Assembly: GCA_021805885.1 (NCBI GenBank)
Contig: JAJZDR010000078.1
Coordinates: 1-15,075 of the forward strand
DNA: 15,075 nucleotides
Source: a bacterium
Lineage (GTDB): Bacteria > Patescibacteria > Dojkabacteria > JAKAPS01 > JAJZLI01
Direction: 5' to 3'
In this document: positions 6,951 through 14,245 of the stretch, in pieces
Position numbering within the stretch: the stretch's first letter is position 1
Layout: every line of letters starts with the position of its first letter
Notes under the pieces: model-generated
What the model saw: the letters and a program-made list of their open reading frames with translations, nothing else
Told to the model about the DNA's origin: nothing
The model's database searches: none
Translations under genes and position numbers: made by a program

Positions 6951-8511
6951 TCCTATTATCAGTCCTTAGAGGTATCTCCTTTATAAGTATAACAAAAATT
7001 AGTGCTATTGCAACAACAACCGCTGCAAACAATAACACATAGCTTATTGATTGAGTTAAAGATAGATAAACTGCGTGAGTTATCTCATGTACATATTTAA
7101 GCAGGTATTGTGGTACATTATTTGCTCCATTAAGTGTAGTAGAGAATGAAGTGTTAGAACTTGAAAAAGAATGTTGGATAGCATCATACTTTTGAGATAA
7201 AGCTACAGGCAGATTTTTTGGTTTATTATAAGCTAATCTTGATATAAGAGTATTATTCAATATAGTTCCCATAGCAGCAAGTCCTACTGCACTAGCAACA
7301 TTTCTGAAAAATTGTAAAGTACCTGTCACTACACCTATCTCTTGTACAGGGAAGAAATTTTGAGCCACAATAGTCAAAATTGGCAACAACACTCCAAGGC
7401 CAACACCAGTTATAAACATGTGTACCATCATTAAGAGTATACTTGTATTAATAGTTAGGGTTGATAAAAGGAAAAACCCTACAGCTGTAATAATGACTGA
7501 AGACACTATTAAATATTTATACTTTCCATACTTTGTAAGTAAGAGTCCTGCACCGATTGCAGTAAGGATAAGTCCCAAAATAAGGGCTATTAGATATAAC
7601 CCTGAAGTTGTAGGACTTGCTCCTCTAACATATTGAAAGTATATTGGTAGGTAAACTATCCCTCCTAAAAAACCAAATGAGGTAAGAAATGCCACAACAT
7701 TGATATATATAAAAGATTTATTTTTAAATAAATGCAAAGGTAATAAAGGATATTTTGCTTTTGTTTGATAAAAAATAAAAATAATTAAAAAAACAATAAA
7801 TGTTCCTATTAGTAAGAATTCTTGTATAGAATTCCATGCTATTAGCGAACCTCCAAATATTAAGGCTGATATTAAAGCAACTGTAAATATTGAAAATAGT
7901 GCAATACCAGGATAATCTACAGTCTCTTCTTTGTGAGTTTTTATTAGAGGATATTCTCTTAAAATAAGTATAAATGCAAGTATACCTACAGGGACATTAA
8001 TATAAAATATCCAATGCCAAGATAAAGATTCTGTTAAATAACCTCCAATCAAAGGCCCTATGACAGATGCCACTCCAAAACTTGAGGATATAATACCTTG
8101 CCATTTTCCACGTTCCCGTGGTGAGAATAAATCTCCAATAGATGCAAAAGCCAACGATGTTAAAGCTCCTCCACCTATACCTTGTATAGCTCTAAAAATT
8201 ATAAGTTGTGTTATATTTTGTGATAAACCAGATAGAACAGATCCAAATACAAAGATGCCTATTCCCCATAAGTAGAATAACTTTCTGCCATAAATATCTG
8301 ATAATCTACCAACAACCAATATTGATATTGTAGATGTAAGAATGTAAGCAGCATATATCCAGCTTAAAAGATTAAAGCCTCCCAAATCTTTTAAAATTGT
8401 AGGAAGTGCAGTTGAAACTATAGTCTGATCCAAAGCAGACATAAACATGGATATCAAAATAGCTGCCATAAGGAACTTTAACCTTCCAGGTTTTATATGT
8501 TCTTTCATCAT
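6943..8511 (-). CDS. MFS multidrug efflux transporter, DHA2 (EmrB/QacA) type
   Basis: A 522-residue pump expected to have 14 membrane helices and to export drugs or other amphipathic compounds in exchange for protons. It has the DHA2 opening ALDQTIVSTALPTI (26-39), MFS motif A as GRLSDIYGRK (68-77), RAIQGIGGGAL (about 108-118) and a motif C-like GPLIGGYL (about 155-162). A long soluble loop lies between the last two helices, as in EmrB/QacA proteins. It starts with two consecutive ATG codons, 8511 and 8508, and either could be used. No clear Shine-Dalgarno sequence precedes them. It is the first gene of an operon with a MarR regulator, driven by a strong promoter with an overlapping operator-like palindrome. 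The substrate is unknown. Confidence 0.95.
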   Translation of the reverse strand: MMKEHIKPGRLKFLMAAILISMFMSALDQTIVSTALPTILKDLGGFNLLSWIYAAYILTSTISILVVGRLSDIYGRKLFYLWGIGIFVFGSVLSGLSQNITQLIIFRAIQGIGGGALTSLAFASIGDLFSPRERGKWQGIISSSFGVASVIGPLIGGYLTESLSWHWIFYINVPVGILAFILILREYPLIKTHKEETVDYPGIALFSIFTVALISALIFGGSLIAWNSIQEFLLIGTFIVFLIIFIFYQTKAKYPLLPLHLFKNKSFIYINVVAFLTSFGFLGGIVYLPIYFQYVRGASPTTSGLYLIALILGLILTAIGAGLLLTKYGKYKYLIVSSVIITAVGFFLLSTLTINTSILLMMVHMFITGVGLGVLLPILTIVAQNFFPVQEIGVVTGTLQFFRNVASAVGLAAMGTILNNTLISRLAYNKPKNLPVALSQKYDAIQHSFSSSNTSFSTTLNGANNVPQYLLKYVHEITHAVYLSLTQSISYVLLFAAVVVAIALIFVILIKEIPLRTDNRNG

Positions 8512-8536
8512 AATAATAAATGTTTAAATATGTAAT

Positions 8537-8553
8537 TACCTAACTATTAGGTA
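8537..8553. promoter_or_regulatory. Perfect 17-bp palindromic operator, probable MarR site
   Basis: TACCTAA (8537-8543), CTA, TTAGGTA (8547-8553) form a perfect inverted repeat. It starts about ten bases downstream of the -10 box of the pump promoter, over the expected transcription start and initially transcribed region. Position, length and symmetry fit a MarR dimer site. The cognate regulator is inferred to be the one encoded in the same operon. Confidence 0.8.
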
Positions 8554-8562
8554 GCCTATGAA

Positions 8563-8590
8563 AGTATATCATAGATATTATATATGTCAA
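8563..8590 (-). promoter_or_regulatory. Sigma70-type promoter for the MFS-marR operon
   Basis: On the minus strand, TTGACA (8590-8585), a 16-base spacer and TATACT (8568-8563). Transcription should start near 8556, giving a leader of about 45 bases. The palindrome at 8537-8553 lies immediately downstream. The promoter begins six bases past the stop of the J-domain gene. Confidence 0.85.
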
Positions 8591-8595
8591 ATATA

Positions 8596-9276
8596 TCACT
8601 GTGCTATTCGTTTTAGAATTGATTGATAGGCGTTATTTAATTCTTTAAATTTTGTATCATCTTGATTTCTAGTAAAATCTGGGTGAAGAATTCTTGCCTT
8701 CTCCCGGAATGCCTTTTTAACTTCACTAAGTGAAGCACCACTCCTTACTCCAAGTACTGAGTATGCCTCATCTAGGACATCATTACTGTCTGTTTTTTGA
8801 GATTCTGTACTCTCCCTAGATTGTTTAAAAGAGTTATATAAATTGAATATAACTTCACTGGAGAACTTAAACCGAGATTTTAGAACTGCAGAGAATTCAA
8901 GTAATGTTTTTGATTTTACAAACACAGTATATATATACTCATAATTATCGATAACTATCTCTTCTATTTCTGCATTCTCGTTAATAATTCTACGTACTTT
9001 AAAGTAATATAGATTTAACTCTCTAAAAAAATCTATTCCTCCTATTAAAAGTGCAATTACAATAAAAAGTAAATCTCTAGTAAATAAGGTAACCCAGGCA
9101 CCAACTGTAAGTATTAAAGAGTTATTAAATAGTCTTCCAAGAAGTGCACTTCTATATTGTTCTGCTTTAAGCTTTGAATTTTTTTTTGGAGACAGATATA
9201 GAATTAAAGATATAAATGTTGTTACAAAAACCAAAATTAAATAGACGAAGAATGTATCTAGAGAGTTTATATTCAT
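8596..9276 (-). CDS. Membrane-anchored J-domain (DnaJ-like) protein
   Basis: A 226-residue protein. Residues 9-28 and about 53-85 are hydrophobic (two or three membrane segments). A charged middle region (about 90-165) follows, then a C-terminal J domain (about 169-222) with the HPD tripeptide at 198-200 between helices II and III. J domains stimulate the ATPase of DnaK-type Hsp70s through HPD. Lacking the Gly/Phe and zinc regions of DnaJ, this protein would recruit Hsp70 to the membrane. The reading frame continues upstream through the tRNA-Glu gene, so the start was set at ATG 9276, which begins 18 bases past the tRNA's last base. Co-transcription with the tRNA is likely. The client or partner is unknown. 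Confidence 0.85.
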   Translation of the reverse strand: MNINSLDTFFVYLILVFVTTFISLILYLSPKKNSKLKAEQYRSALLGRLFNNSLILTVGAWVTLFTRDLLFIVIALLIGGIDFFRELNLYYFKVRRIINENAEIEEIVIDNYEYIYTVFVKSKTLLEFSAVLKSRFKFSSEVIFNLYNSFKQSRESTESQKTDSNDVLDEAYSVLGVRSGASLSEVKKAFREKARILHPDFTRNQDDTKFKELNNAYQSILKRIAQ

Positions 9277-9293
9277 ATTATAATTAAAAAAAT

Positions 9294-9367
9294 TGACCTC
9301 GGCGGGATTCGAACCCGCGATCTCCAGGATGAAAACCTGATGTCCTAGACCACTAGACGACGAGGCC
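9294..9367 (-). tRNA. tRNA-Glu(TTC)
   Basis: A complete cloverleaf on the minus strand. The acceptor GGCCTCG pairs with CGAGGTC (one G-T), and the anticodon stem TCAGG/CCTGG (one terminal T-G wobble) encloses TTTTCAT (anticodon TTC). The T-arm is GCGGG TTCGAAT CCCGC, and the discriminator is A. No CCA is encoded. A promoter lies just upstream. Confidence 0.96.
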
Positions 9368-9379
9368 AAAAACAATAAA

Positions 9380-9408
9380 AATATACCAGAAATAAAGGTT
9401 TTTTGCAA
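9380..9408 (-). promoter_or_regulatory. Promoter for tRNA-Glu
   Basis: On the minus strand, TTGCAA (9408-9403), a 17-base spacer ending in TGG (extended -10), then TATATT (9385-9380). The -10 box is 12 bases from the tRNA 5' end at 9367. It may also transcribe the J-domain gene. Confidence 0.75.
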
Positions 9409-9425
9409 ATATAATGTTCAGTAAT

Positions 9426-9454
9426 TTGAGTTTTGGGAATTTTTAGTATACAAT
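9426..9454 (+). promoter_or_regulatory. Candidate promoter for the AI-2E family gene
   Basis: TTGAGT (9426-9431), a 17-base spacer and TACAAT (9449-9454) predict a start near 9461. The resulting leader of about 75 bases would contain the 14-base repeat pair. A second -10-like TATCAT at 9524-9529, six bases before the ATG, would instead give a leaderless mRNA but has no matching -35. Confidence 0.5.
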
Positions 9455-9489
9455 GAATCAAGGACGTGCCCAATCTATGCAGCCTTGAG

Positions 9490-9517
9490 TCCAGATTCTT
9501 AGATCCAGATTCTTGAA
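9490..9517. repeat. Two tandem 14-base units of the dispersed GGATC family
   Basis: TCCAGATTCTTAGA is followed by TCCAGATTCTTGAA. The 11-base TCCAGATTCTT starts at 9490 and again at 9504. On the minus strand the units read AAGAATCTGGATCT and AAGAATCTGGACTC, close to AAGGATCTGAATCC in the array at 14862. They lie between the candidate promoter and the ATG at 9536. Confidence 0.8.
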
Positions 9518-9535
9518 GTTGTATATCATCAATAA

Positions 9536-10582
9536 ATGAAAAGTCAAACAATTGAGATTTCTACAAAGACAATATTCATAGTTATAGCTACATTAGTAGG
9601 AATATACTTCTTTTTGAAAATAGCATTTGTCTTCGTCCTCATATTTCTTTCCTTCATCTTAATGTCAGCAATTGATCCATTGGTTGTATGGTTTGAAAAA
9701 AGAAAACTACCAAGAGGAATATCTGTCATATTTAGTATGCTAATTATAATAACCATAGCAGGTTTCTTTTTTTATATAACCATATCCCCTATAACAAATC
9801 AGATAGATCAAATTGTAGCGGCTTTTGGGACTATCCCACAAAAGTTAGCCCATATATTTCCATTTATAAAGTCCAATTCTACAGTAAAGATTGGAGGATT
9901 CAATTTATATAAATATATATTTAATAACTTTCATAACTTTGTACTATCTGGAGCTTTAAATGTATCTCAGACAACTATAAATGTAATCACTTTTATAGCA
10001 TATATAGTATTCATACTTGTAATGTCTATATATATGCTCATTTATAAAGAACATTTTTATGCAACAACATTAAATTTCATACCAAAACAAGACAGAAAAA
10101 GAATAGAACATACCTTGAGAAGGGTAGAGATACAACTTGGAAGATGGCTTAGAGGACAGTTATTAATAAGTCTGTTTGTAGGAATGCTATTTTGGATTTA
10201 CCTTACAATTTTGGGTATTCCTTATGCTATACCACTTAGTTTATTTGCAGCATTTTGTGAAGCTATACCTTTCGTAGGACCAATAATATCTGGGGTAGTA
10301 GCATCATTAGTAGTCTTTTTCATATTCCCCAATTTGTTTTTATTGTCTGTTATTGCTGTAGTTATAATACAACAATTAGAAGCAAACCTAATAGCACCAA
10401 AAATCATGGAGAGAGTTATAGGGATAAACCCTTTAATTGTAGTTATAGGAATATTTATAGGTACAGAAATAGGAGGCCTTCTTGGAGCTCTAATTGTACT
10501 GCCTATAATTACAGTAATACAACTTTTAATTTATGATATATGGGGGGAAGGAAAAGATGATAGTCTATCTAAAAACAATTAA
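9536..10582 (+). CDS. AI-2E family transporter-like membrane protein
   Basis: A 348-residue protein of the AI-2E/PerM/YdiK family (Pfam AI-2E_transport). It has paired N-terminal helices, a soluble segment after about residue 90, and a C-terminal helix bundle. The conserved LGIPYAIPLSLFAAFCEAIPFVGP stretch (about residues 223-246) and PIITVIQLL near the end are typical. Members are linked variously to export of the quorum signal AI-2, sodium/proton exchange and stress, so the substrate is open. The ATG at 9536 begins a sensible N-terminus with TATCAT six bases upstream. Its last 26 bases overlap the start of the phosphoglucose isomerase gene, indicating co-transcription with it. Confidence 0.92.
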   Translation: MKSQTIEISTKTIFIVIATLVGIYFFLKIAFVFVLIFLSFILMSAIDPLVVWFEKRKLPRGISVIFSMLIIITIAGFFFYITISPITNQIDQIVAAFGTIPQKLAHIFPFIKSNSTVKIGGFNLYKYIFNNFHNFVLSGALNVSQTTINVITFIAYIVFILVMSIYMLIYKEHFYATTLNFIPKQDRKRIEHTLRRVEIQLGRWLRGQLLISLFVGMLFWIYLTILGIPYAIPLSLFAAFCEAIPFVGPIISGVVASLVVFFIFPNLFLLSVIAVVIIQQLEANLIAPKIMERVIGINPLIVVIGIFIGTEIGGLLGALIVLPIITVIQLLIYDIWGEGKDDSLSKNN

Positions 10583-11387
10583 TGGCATTAAAGTTCAATG
10601 TACAGACACAGAAAATAAACTTCTACAGCTGAATAGCGATATATCAATACATAAAATTCTTGATAGAAATCTGGATGAGATGAAGCATGTTATATTAAAT
10701 AACCAGCTACTATATCCAAAACTTTTTTATACTGAGTACTTCCATATTTTAAAAAATGACCACAAAGATCTTTTTAAAGAACATGGTCTTAGACATGACA
10801 TAACCATAATGTCTGGAAATCTTGCAGGAATAGAATTTATGAAGACATATGGGCATTATCATGATCTTTTAAATAGCAAAAGCAACACCGCTCCTGAAGT
10901 TATAGAAATTTTGTATGGACAAGCATTAATACTTCTACAAAAACCTAAGATGGTAAGCTCTAAGTATGCTTTAGGTCAATCTCTAGAGAGTATGTGTGAC
11001 TTCTCAAATATAGAAGAATTTACTTATTTTAAACTTAATAAAGGAGACGTATTTGTAATACCACCTGGGTACGGACATATATTAATAAACCAGAAACCTG
11101 GGGCTTTGATTTTTTCAAGTTTAATTTCATCAAGAGCTAAAAGTTTATATCAAAGTATTTTTGATTTTAGAGGAGGAGCTTATTACATAATTAAAAAGAA
11201 TGCGAAACAGGTCTTTGTACAAAATCCTAATTATAAGAATGTCCCTAAAATTAAAAAACAGAAGAAGTGGGCATATAGTAATCTTATAGATAAAAAAGAT
11301 CCTATATATCTATCATTTGTTAATGATCCTAAAAAATACCACTGGTTGAATAATCCGGATAGTATAAATTGGGAGAATTTCGCTTAA
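10557..11387 (+). CDS. Cupin-type glucose-6-phosphate isomerase
   Basis: A 276-residue protein whose centre matches the cupin phosphoglucose isomerase family, first described in archaea. It interconverts glucose-6-phosphate and fructose-6-phosphate in glycolysis, using one metal ion. Visible landmarks are TYGHYH (97-102) with His100 and His102, the strand PEVIEILYG (113-121) with likely metal ligand Glu114, and VIPPGYGHILIN (167-178) with His174. It is longer than the usual archaeal enzyme (about 190 residues), having extra residues at both ends, including a basic C-terminal tail. The frame reaches back to an ATG at 10533, but ATG 10557 was chosen because AAGGA stands five bases before it. 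The start overlaps the preceding gene by 26 bases, so translation may be coupled. Confidence 0.87.
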   Translation: MIVYLKTINGIKVQCTDTENKLLQLNSDISIHKILDRNLDEMKHVILNNQLLYPKLFYTEYFHILKNDHKDLFKEHGLRHDITIMSGNLAGIEFMKTYGHYHDLLNSKSNTAPEVIEILYGQALILLQKPKMVSSKYALGQSLESMCDFSNIEEFTYFKLNKGDVFVIPPGYGHILINQKPGALIFSSLISSRAKSLYQSIFDFRGGAYYIIKKNAKQVFVQNPNYKNVPKIKKQKKWAYSNLIDKKDPIYLSFVNDPKKYHWLNNPDSINWENFA

Positions 11388-11402
11388 TTACCTGCATTAA
11401 AA

Positions 11403-11485
11403 TGCCTGGAAAAGGACTCGAACCTTCACACTTTTTCAAGTACTAGCTCCTAAGGCTAGCGTGTCTACCATTCCACCATCCAGGC
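11403..11485 (-). tRNA. tRNA-Leu(TAG)
   Basis: A complete class II tRNA on the minus strand. The acceptor GCCTGGA pairs with TCCAGGC, and the anticodon stem CTAGC/GCTAG encloses CTTAGGA (anticodon TAG). The long variable arm TACTTGAAAAAGTGT is present, the T-arm is GAAGG TTCGAGT CCTTT, and the discriminator is A. No CCA is encoded. Confidence 0.96.
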
Positions 11486-11497
11486 AAAGGGTTACAA

Positions 11498-11533
11498 GCA
11501 ATTAATTGCAGGCAATTGATTGCAGGCAATTGA
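11498..11533. repeat. Tandem repeat of a 14-base unit upstream of tRNA-Leu(TAG)
   Basis: GCAATTAATTGCAG (11498-11511), GCAATTGATTGCAG (11512-11525) and partial GCAATTGA (11526-11533). The first unit contains the palindrome GCAATTAATTGC. The array sits 12 bases upstream of the tRNA 5' end, where its promoter should be. A minus-strand TATAAT (11554-11549) lies beyond the array. Confidence 0.85.
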
Positions 11534-11620
11534 AAATGACTATAGATAATTATATAACAAAATTGTAATTCAGACTAGTAATCTTCTAAATGATATAATT
11601 ATACAACAAATCGCTTTTAG

Positions 11621-12790
11621 TTATTTTCCTACAGGTAATACCATGTTATCCATTCTACAAATAAGACTATTAATGTCTCCTTTGTATTTTAGTTCAATAC
11701 CAACTAATGCAACTCCTCTCTCATTGGAAGTCTTCTTTATGTATTCAAATCTTACTATATCATCATTCACTCCTAATGCTTTATTAACAATTTTTTTTAA
11801 TTCTCCAGGTTTTTGATAAAATTCAATTAAAAAATAATACTTAAGACCTTTAAAAACAAGAGATCTTTCCATAATTTCAGGGTATCTTAAAATATCATTG
11901 TTCCCACCTGACAGAATACATACTACATTTTTACCTTTGATCTCTGTTTTTATATTCTCCAATGCTGATATAGATAGAGCACCTGCTGGTTCAGTAATAA
12001 TACCGTCATTTTGATATAATTCTATCATTGTAGTAGCAACTTGCCCTTCTTCTATAACCTTTATCTTTTCTACATTATTTTTTACTATATTAAACGTATT
12101 CTCACCTACTCTACTTGTAGCTACCCCATCAACGAATGTATCTACTGTTTTTGATTTTATAATCTTGTTAGCTTTTATAGATTCTGCCATTGAAGCTGCA
12201 CCTGAAGGTTCCACTCCTATAATTTTAATATTATTATTTTTGCCCTTTAAATATAAAGAAACACCTGATATTAATCCTCCACCTCCAATTGGACATACAA
12301 CATAATCTATTTTATTCAGTTTATCAAATATCTCTTTTCCAACTGTTGTCTGACCTTCTATTACTTTTTCATCATCAAATGGGTGTATAAAATTATAACC
12401 ATTTTCTTTTGTAAAAATTTTAGCTTCTCTATAACATTCATCAAAATTTGAACCTACAAGCTTTATACTAACAAAATCACCTCCAAAATATTTTACTCTA
12501 TCTATTTTTTGTAGATGAGTAGTTACTGGCATGAAGATAATACTTTTTATTTTTAACAATGATGCAGCAAAAGCCACTCCTTGAGCATGATTACCTGCAC
12601 TAGCACAAGCAATTTTAACATTTTTATTATTCTTATGCACTGAAGATATAAGGTTATATGCTCCTCTTATCTTATAAGATCTAACTACCTGAAGATCTTC
12701 TCTTTTTATATAGATATTTGCATTATATTTACTAGATAGTCTAGAAGATAATTCAAGTGGAGTATTTACTATAATATCTTTTAAATTCAA
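11621..12790 (-). CDS. ilvA: Threonine dehydratase (threonine ammonia-lyase)
   Basis: A PLP enzyme of 389 residues that deaminates threonine to 2-oxobutanoate (serine to pyruvate), the entry to isoleucine synthesis. Fold II landmarks are TPLELSSRLS (10-19), KREDLQ (29-34), SYKIRGA with Schiff-base Lys40 (38-44), SAGNHAQG (64-71), the phosphate-binding loop GGGGL (169-173) and the SGGN turn (294-297). Residues about 313-389 form a single C-terminal ACT-like regulatory domain, as in the shorter biosynthetic enzymes of about 400 residues. The start is a TTG at 12790. An in-frame stop lies shortly upstream, and the residues just after the TTG already align with the family N-terminus. It follows the broken ridA by 30 bases. 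Downstream branched-chain genes are not in the window. Confidence 0.93.
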   Translation of the reverse strand: MNLKDIIVNTPLELSSRLSSKYNANIYIKREDLQVVRSYKIRGAYNLISSVHKNNKNVKIACASAGNHAQGVAFAASLLKIKSIIFMPVTTHLQKIDRVKYFGGDFVSIKLVGSNFDECYREAKIFTKENGYNFIHPFDDEKVIEGQTTVGKEIFDKLNKIDYVVCPIGGGGLISGVSLYLKGKNNNIKIIGVEPSGAASMAESIKANKIIKSKTVDTFVDGVATSRVGENTFNIVKNNVEKIKVIEEGQVATTMIELYQNDGIITEPAGALSISALENIKTEIKGKNVVCILSGGNNDILRYPEIMERSLVFKGLKYYFLIEFYQKPGELKKIVNKALGVNDDIVRFEYIKKTSNERGVALVGIELKYKGDINSLICRMDNMVLPVGK

Positions 12791-12820
12791 ACTTCTTCAT
12801 CAATTGTTCTTGTATTAACT

Positions 12821-13220
12821 CTATATTTCATTGGATCTAAACCCTTTTTTATATGCTACCAAAGATATTTCAATATGAGCAGATTTTGGAAGGAAAGATA
12901 CTGTCACAGTCTCCCTTGCAGGATAAGGTTCAGATCTAAAAAACTTTGCATATACCTCATTTACAACCTCAAAATCATAGATATAAAAATATACTTGTTT
13001 TTACAACATCTTTAAAATCTATGCCACCGGCTTTAAGTATACTCTTAAGATTCTTCAATATTTGTTCTGTTTCTTCCTTAATATTAGTACTTACCAAAGA
13101 TCCAGTATTCCTATCAATAGCTATTTGTCCAGATACAAAGAGAAAATGATCAACGAATATCCCTTGAGAATAAGGACCTATTGCACTTGGAGCATTTGTA
13201 GTTTCAACTTTTTTTAACAT
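12821..13220 (-). pseudogene. ridA: RidA (reactive enamine deaminase), frameshifted
   Basis: RidA hydrolyses reactive 2-aminoacrylate and 2-aminocrotonate, intermediates released by threonine dehydratase, the next gene. From ATG 13220 the frame gives a good RidA N-terminus (PSAIGPYSQG, FVSGQIAID, QILKNLKSIL) but stops at TGA 12975 after 81 residues. The rest is intact in another frame: YDFEVVNEVYAKFF, then EPYPARETVTV with the substrate-binding Arg, then AHIEISLVAYKKG, ending at TAG 12823. The family has 12 residues from KTS to DF, and here only 31 bases cover that stretch. This fits loss of five bases, restorable as TTA-AAA-GAT-ATC. A one-base error in the T5 run would also restore the frame but leave the loop two residues short. 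It could be a true pseudogene or an assembly error. Confidence 0.88.
12831..12844. repeat. Possible degenerate copy of the dispersed 14-base repeat
   Basis: TTGGATCTAAACCC resembles TTGGATCTGAACCT at 14890 (two differences). It encodes part of a short tail after the normal RidA C-terminus (YKKG). One degenerate copy could be coincidence. Confidence 0.35.
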
Positions 13221-13252
13221 TTTAAATATGATTTTAACATATTTCTAATATT

Positions 13253-13280
13253 AATATATTCTTGAATAAATAGGAAACAA
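13253..13280 (-). promoter_or_regulatory. Weak candidate promoter for ridA-ilvA
   Basis: On the minus strand, TTGTTT (13280-13275), a 16-base spacer and TATATT (13258-13253), giving a leader of about 25-30 bases before ATG 13220. The -35 matches consensus only partly, and AT-rich DNA makes chance hits easy. Confidence 0.35.
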
Positions 13281-13299
13281 TTGAGGTAAAATTAAAAAC

Positions 13300-14064
13300 T
13301 TACAGTTGATTTATATAACTCTGAACACTAGGAGCCCATGATGGATTAGGTGGGTCATATACAGGCTGCATTTGGTATGGAGTTTCATTCTGATATGAGC
13401 TACCTATCCCTTCTGCTATGTTATTAATAGCATTTGGCCAAGATCCAAATCCTGAAAATCCACTAAATTCACTTCCACCACCTGTCCAACCCCAACCGTT
13501 ATAGGATAGTATCCCATTTACACTTTCAGGTATCACTCTTCCAAATCCAGATTCTACACCTGATATTGCAACAAGTAGTTTCCAATTAACACCATATTTT
13601 GCTCCAGCAGATATAAATTCTCCTGCATAAGGAGCCATAGGAGACCCATGTGATACAAGAAAATTATATAAAACCTGTACATTTGCATTAGATGTTGTTG
13701 TAATAGATGAAGATATTTCATTATTCTTACTTGGTATTACAGCAGCAAGCATCCTTGCATGTTCAATATTAGGGTTTATGATATTAACTCCAGCTAATTT
13801 ATCAAGATTTGATAAACTTTTATTCCTTATTAGATAGACATTAGCAGCCATCACCTGTTTAGACAAAAATACTTTACCCTCTAGATTTGCAAATACATTT
13901 AAAGGGCTTTTAAATATAAACAGAGAGGCAATAACAAACAAAGATACAAACACATATAAGTACACACGCAACCTTTTTTTAACTATTTTGTCTATCTTTT
14001 TTATATAATGCGAGTCCTCTAAGCTAGTATTTTTTGATAAACTATCATTATTTAGGAAATTCAT
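13300..14064 (-). CDS. Membrane-anchored lysozyme-like cell-wall hydrolase
   Basis: A 254-residue protein with a cytoplasmic basic start, one membrane helix (about 33-51), a spacer of about 80 residues, and an extracellular domain from about 140 to the end. The domain reads YAGEFISAGAKYGVNWKLL (146-164), then ISGVESGFG (167-175), with Glu171 where lytic transglycosylases and glucosaminidases place their catalytic Glu. A Gly/Trp-rich GWGWTGGGSEFSGFSGFGSW (190-209) follows. This is the lysozyme-superfamily pattern, so it probably cleaves peptidoglycan glycan strands during growth or remodelling. Whether it is a transglycosylase or a glucosaminidase cannot be decided here. The promoter TTGACT, 17 bases, TAGTAT ends six bases before the ATG, predicting a leaderless mRNA. 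Confidence 0.83.
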   Translation of the reverse strand: MNFLNNDSLSKNTSLEDSHYIKKIDKIVKKRLRVYLYVFVSLFVIASLFIFKSPLNVFANLEGKVFLSKQVMAANVYLIRNKSLSNLDKLAGVNIINPNIEHARMLAAVIPSKNNEISSSITTTSNANVQVLYNFLVSHGSPMAPYAGEFISAGAKYGVNWKLLVAISGVESGFGRVIPESVNGILSYNGWGWTGGGSEFSGFSGFGSWPNAINNIAEGIGSSYQNETPYQMQPVYDPPNPSWAPSVQSYINQL

Positions 14065-14070
14065 ATATAC

Positions 14071-14099
14071 ATACTAAAGATTTTTATAGGAAAAGTCAA
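14071..14099 (-). promoter_or_regulatory. Promoter for the wall hydrolase, leaderless geometry
   Basis: On the minus strand, TTGACT (14099-14094), a 17-base spacer and TAGTAT (14076-14071). GTATAT separates it from the ATG at 14064, placing the start of transcription at the start codon. Confidence 0.78.
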
Positions 14100-14143
14100 T
14101 ATATTAGCATTTAAACTGGAGTTTTTTAAGTGAAAAATCAAAA

Positions 14144-14216
14144 AGCAGAAGACGGGGCTCGAACCCGCGACAACTAGTTTGGAAAACTAGTACTCTACCA
14201 ACTGAGTTACTTCTGC
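14144..14216 (-). tRNA. tRNA-Gly(TCC)
   Basis: A complete cloverleaf on the minus strand. The acceptor GCAGAAG pairs with CTTCTGC, and the anticodon stem CTAGT/ACTAG encloses TTTCCAA (anticodon TCC). The T-arm is GCGGG TTCGAGC CCCGT, and the discriminator is T. No CCA is encoded. A TATAAT on the minus strand at 14231-14226 is a plausible -10 box, with no clear -35. Confidence 0.95.
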
Positions 14217-14245
14217 ATAAAAGCAATTATACAATATATTTATGT

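Noticed and set aside
9277..9408. Upstream extension of the J-domain protein
   Set aside because: It would read through the whole tRNA-Glu gene and its promoter. ATG 9276 begins the membrane segment cleanly.
9453..9488. Possible 11-codon leader peptide before the AI-2E family gene
   Set aside because: An ATG-to-TGA reading exists, but the ATG overlaps the candidate -10 box, so it would not be transcribed from that promoter. No regulatory codon pattern is seen.
12975..13220. RidA N-terminal fragment as a complete 81-residue protein
   Set aside because: The family is about 125-130 residues, and the missing half is preserved downstream in another frame, so a frameshift is the better reading.
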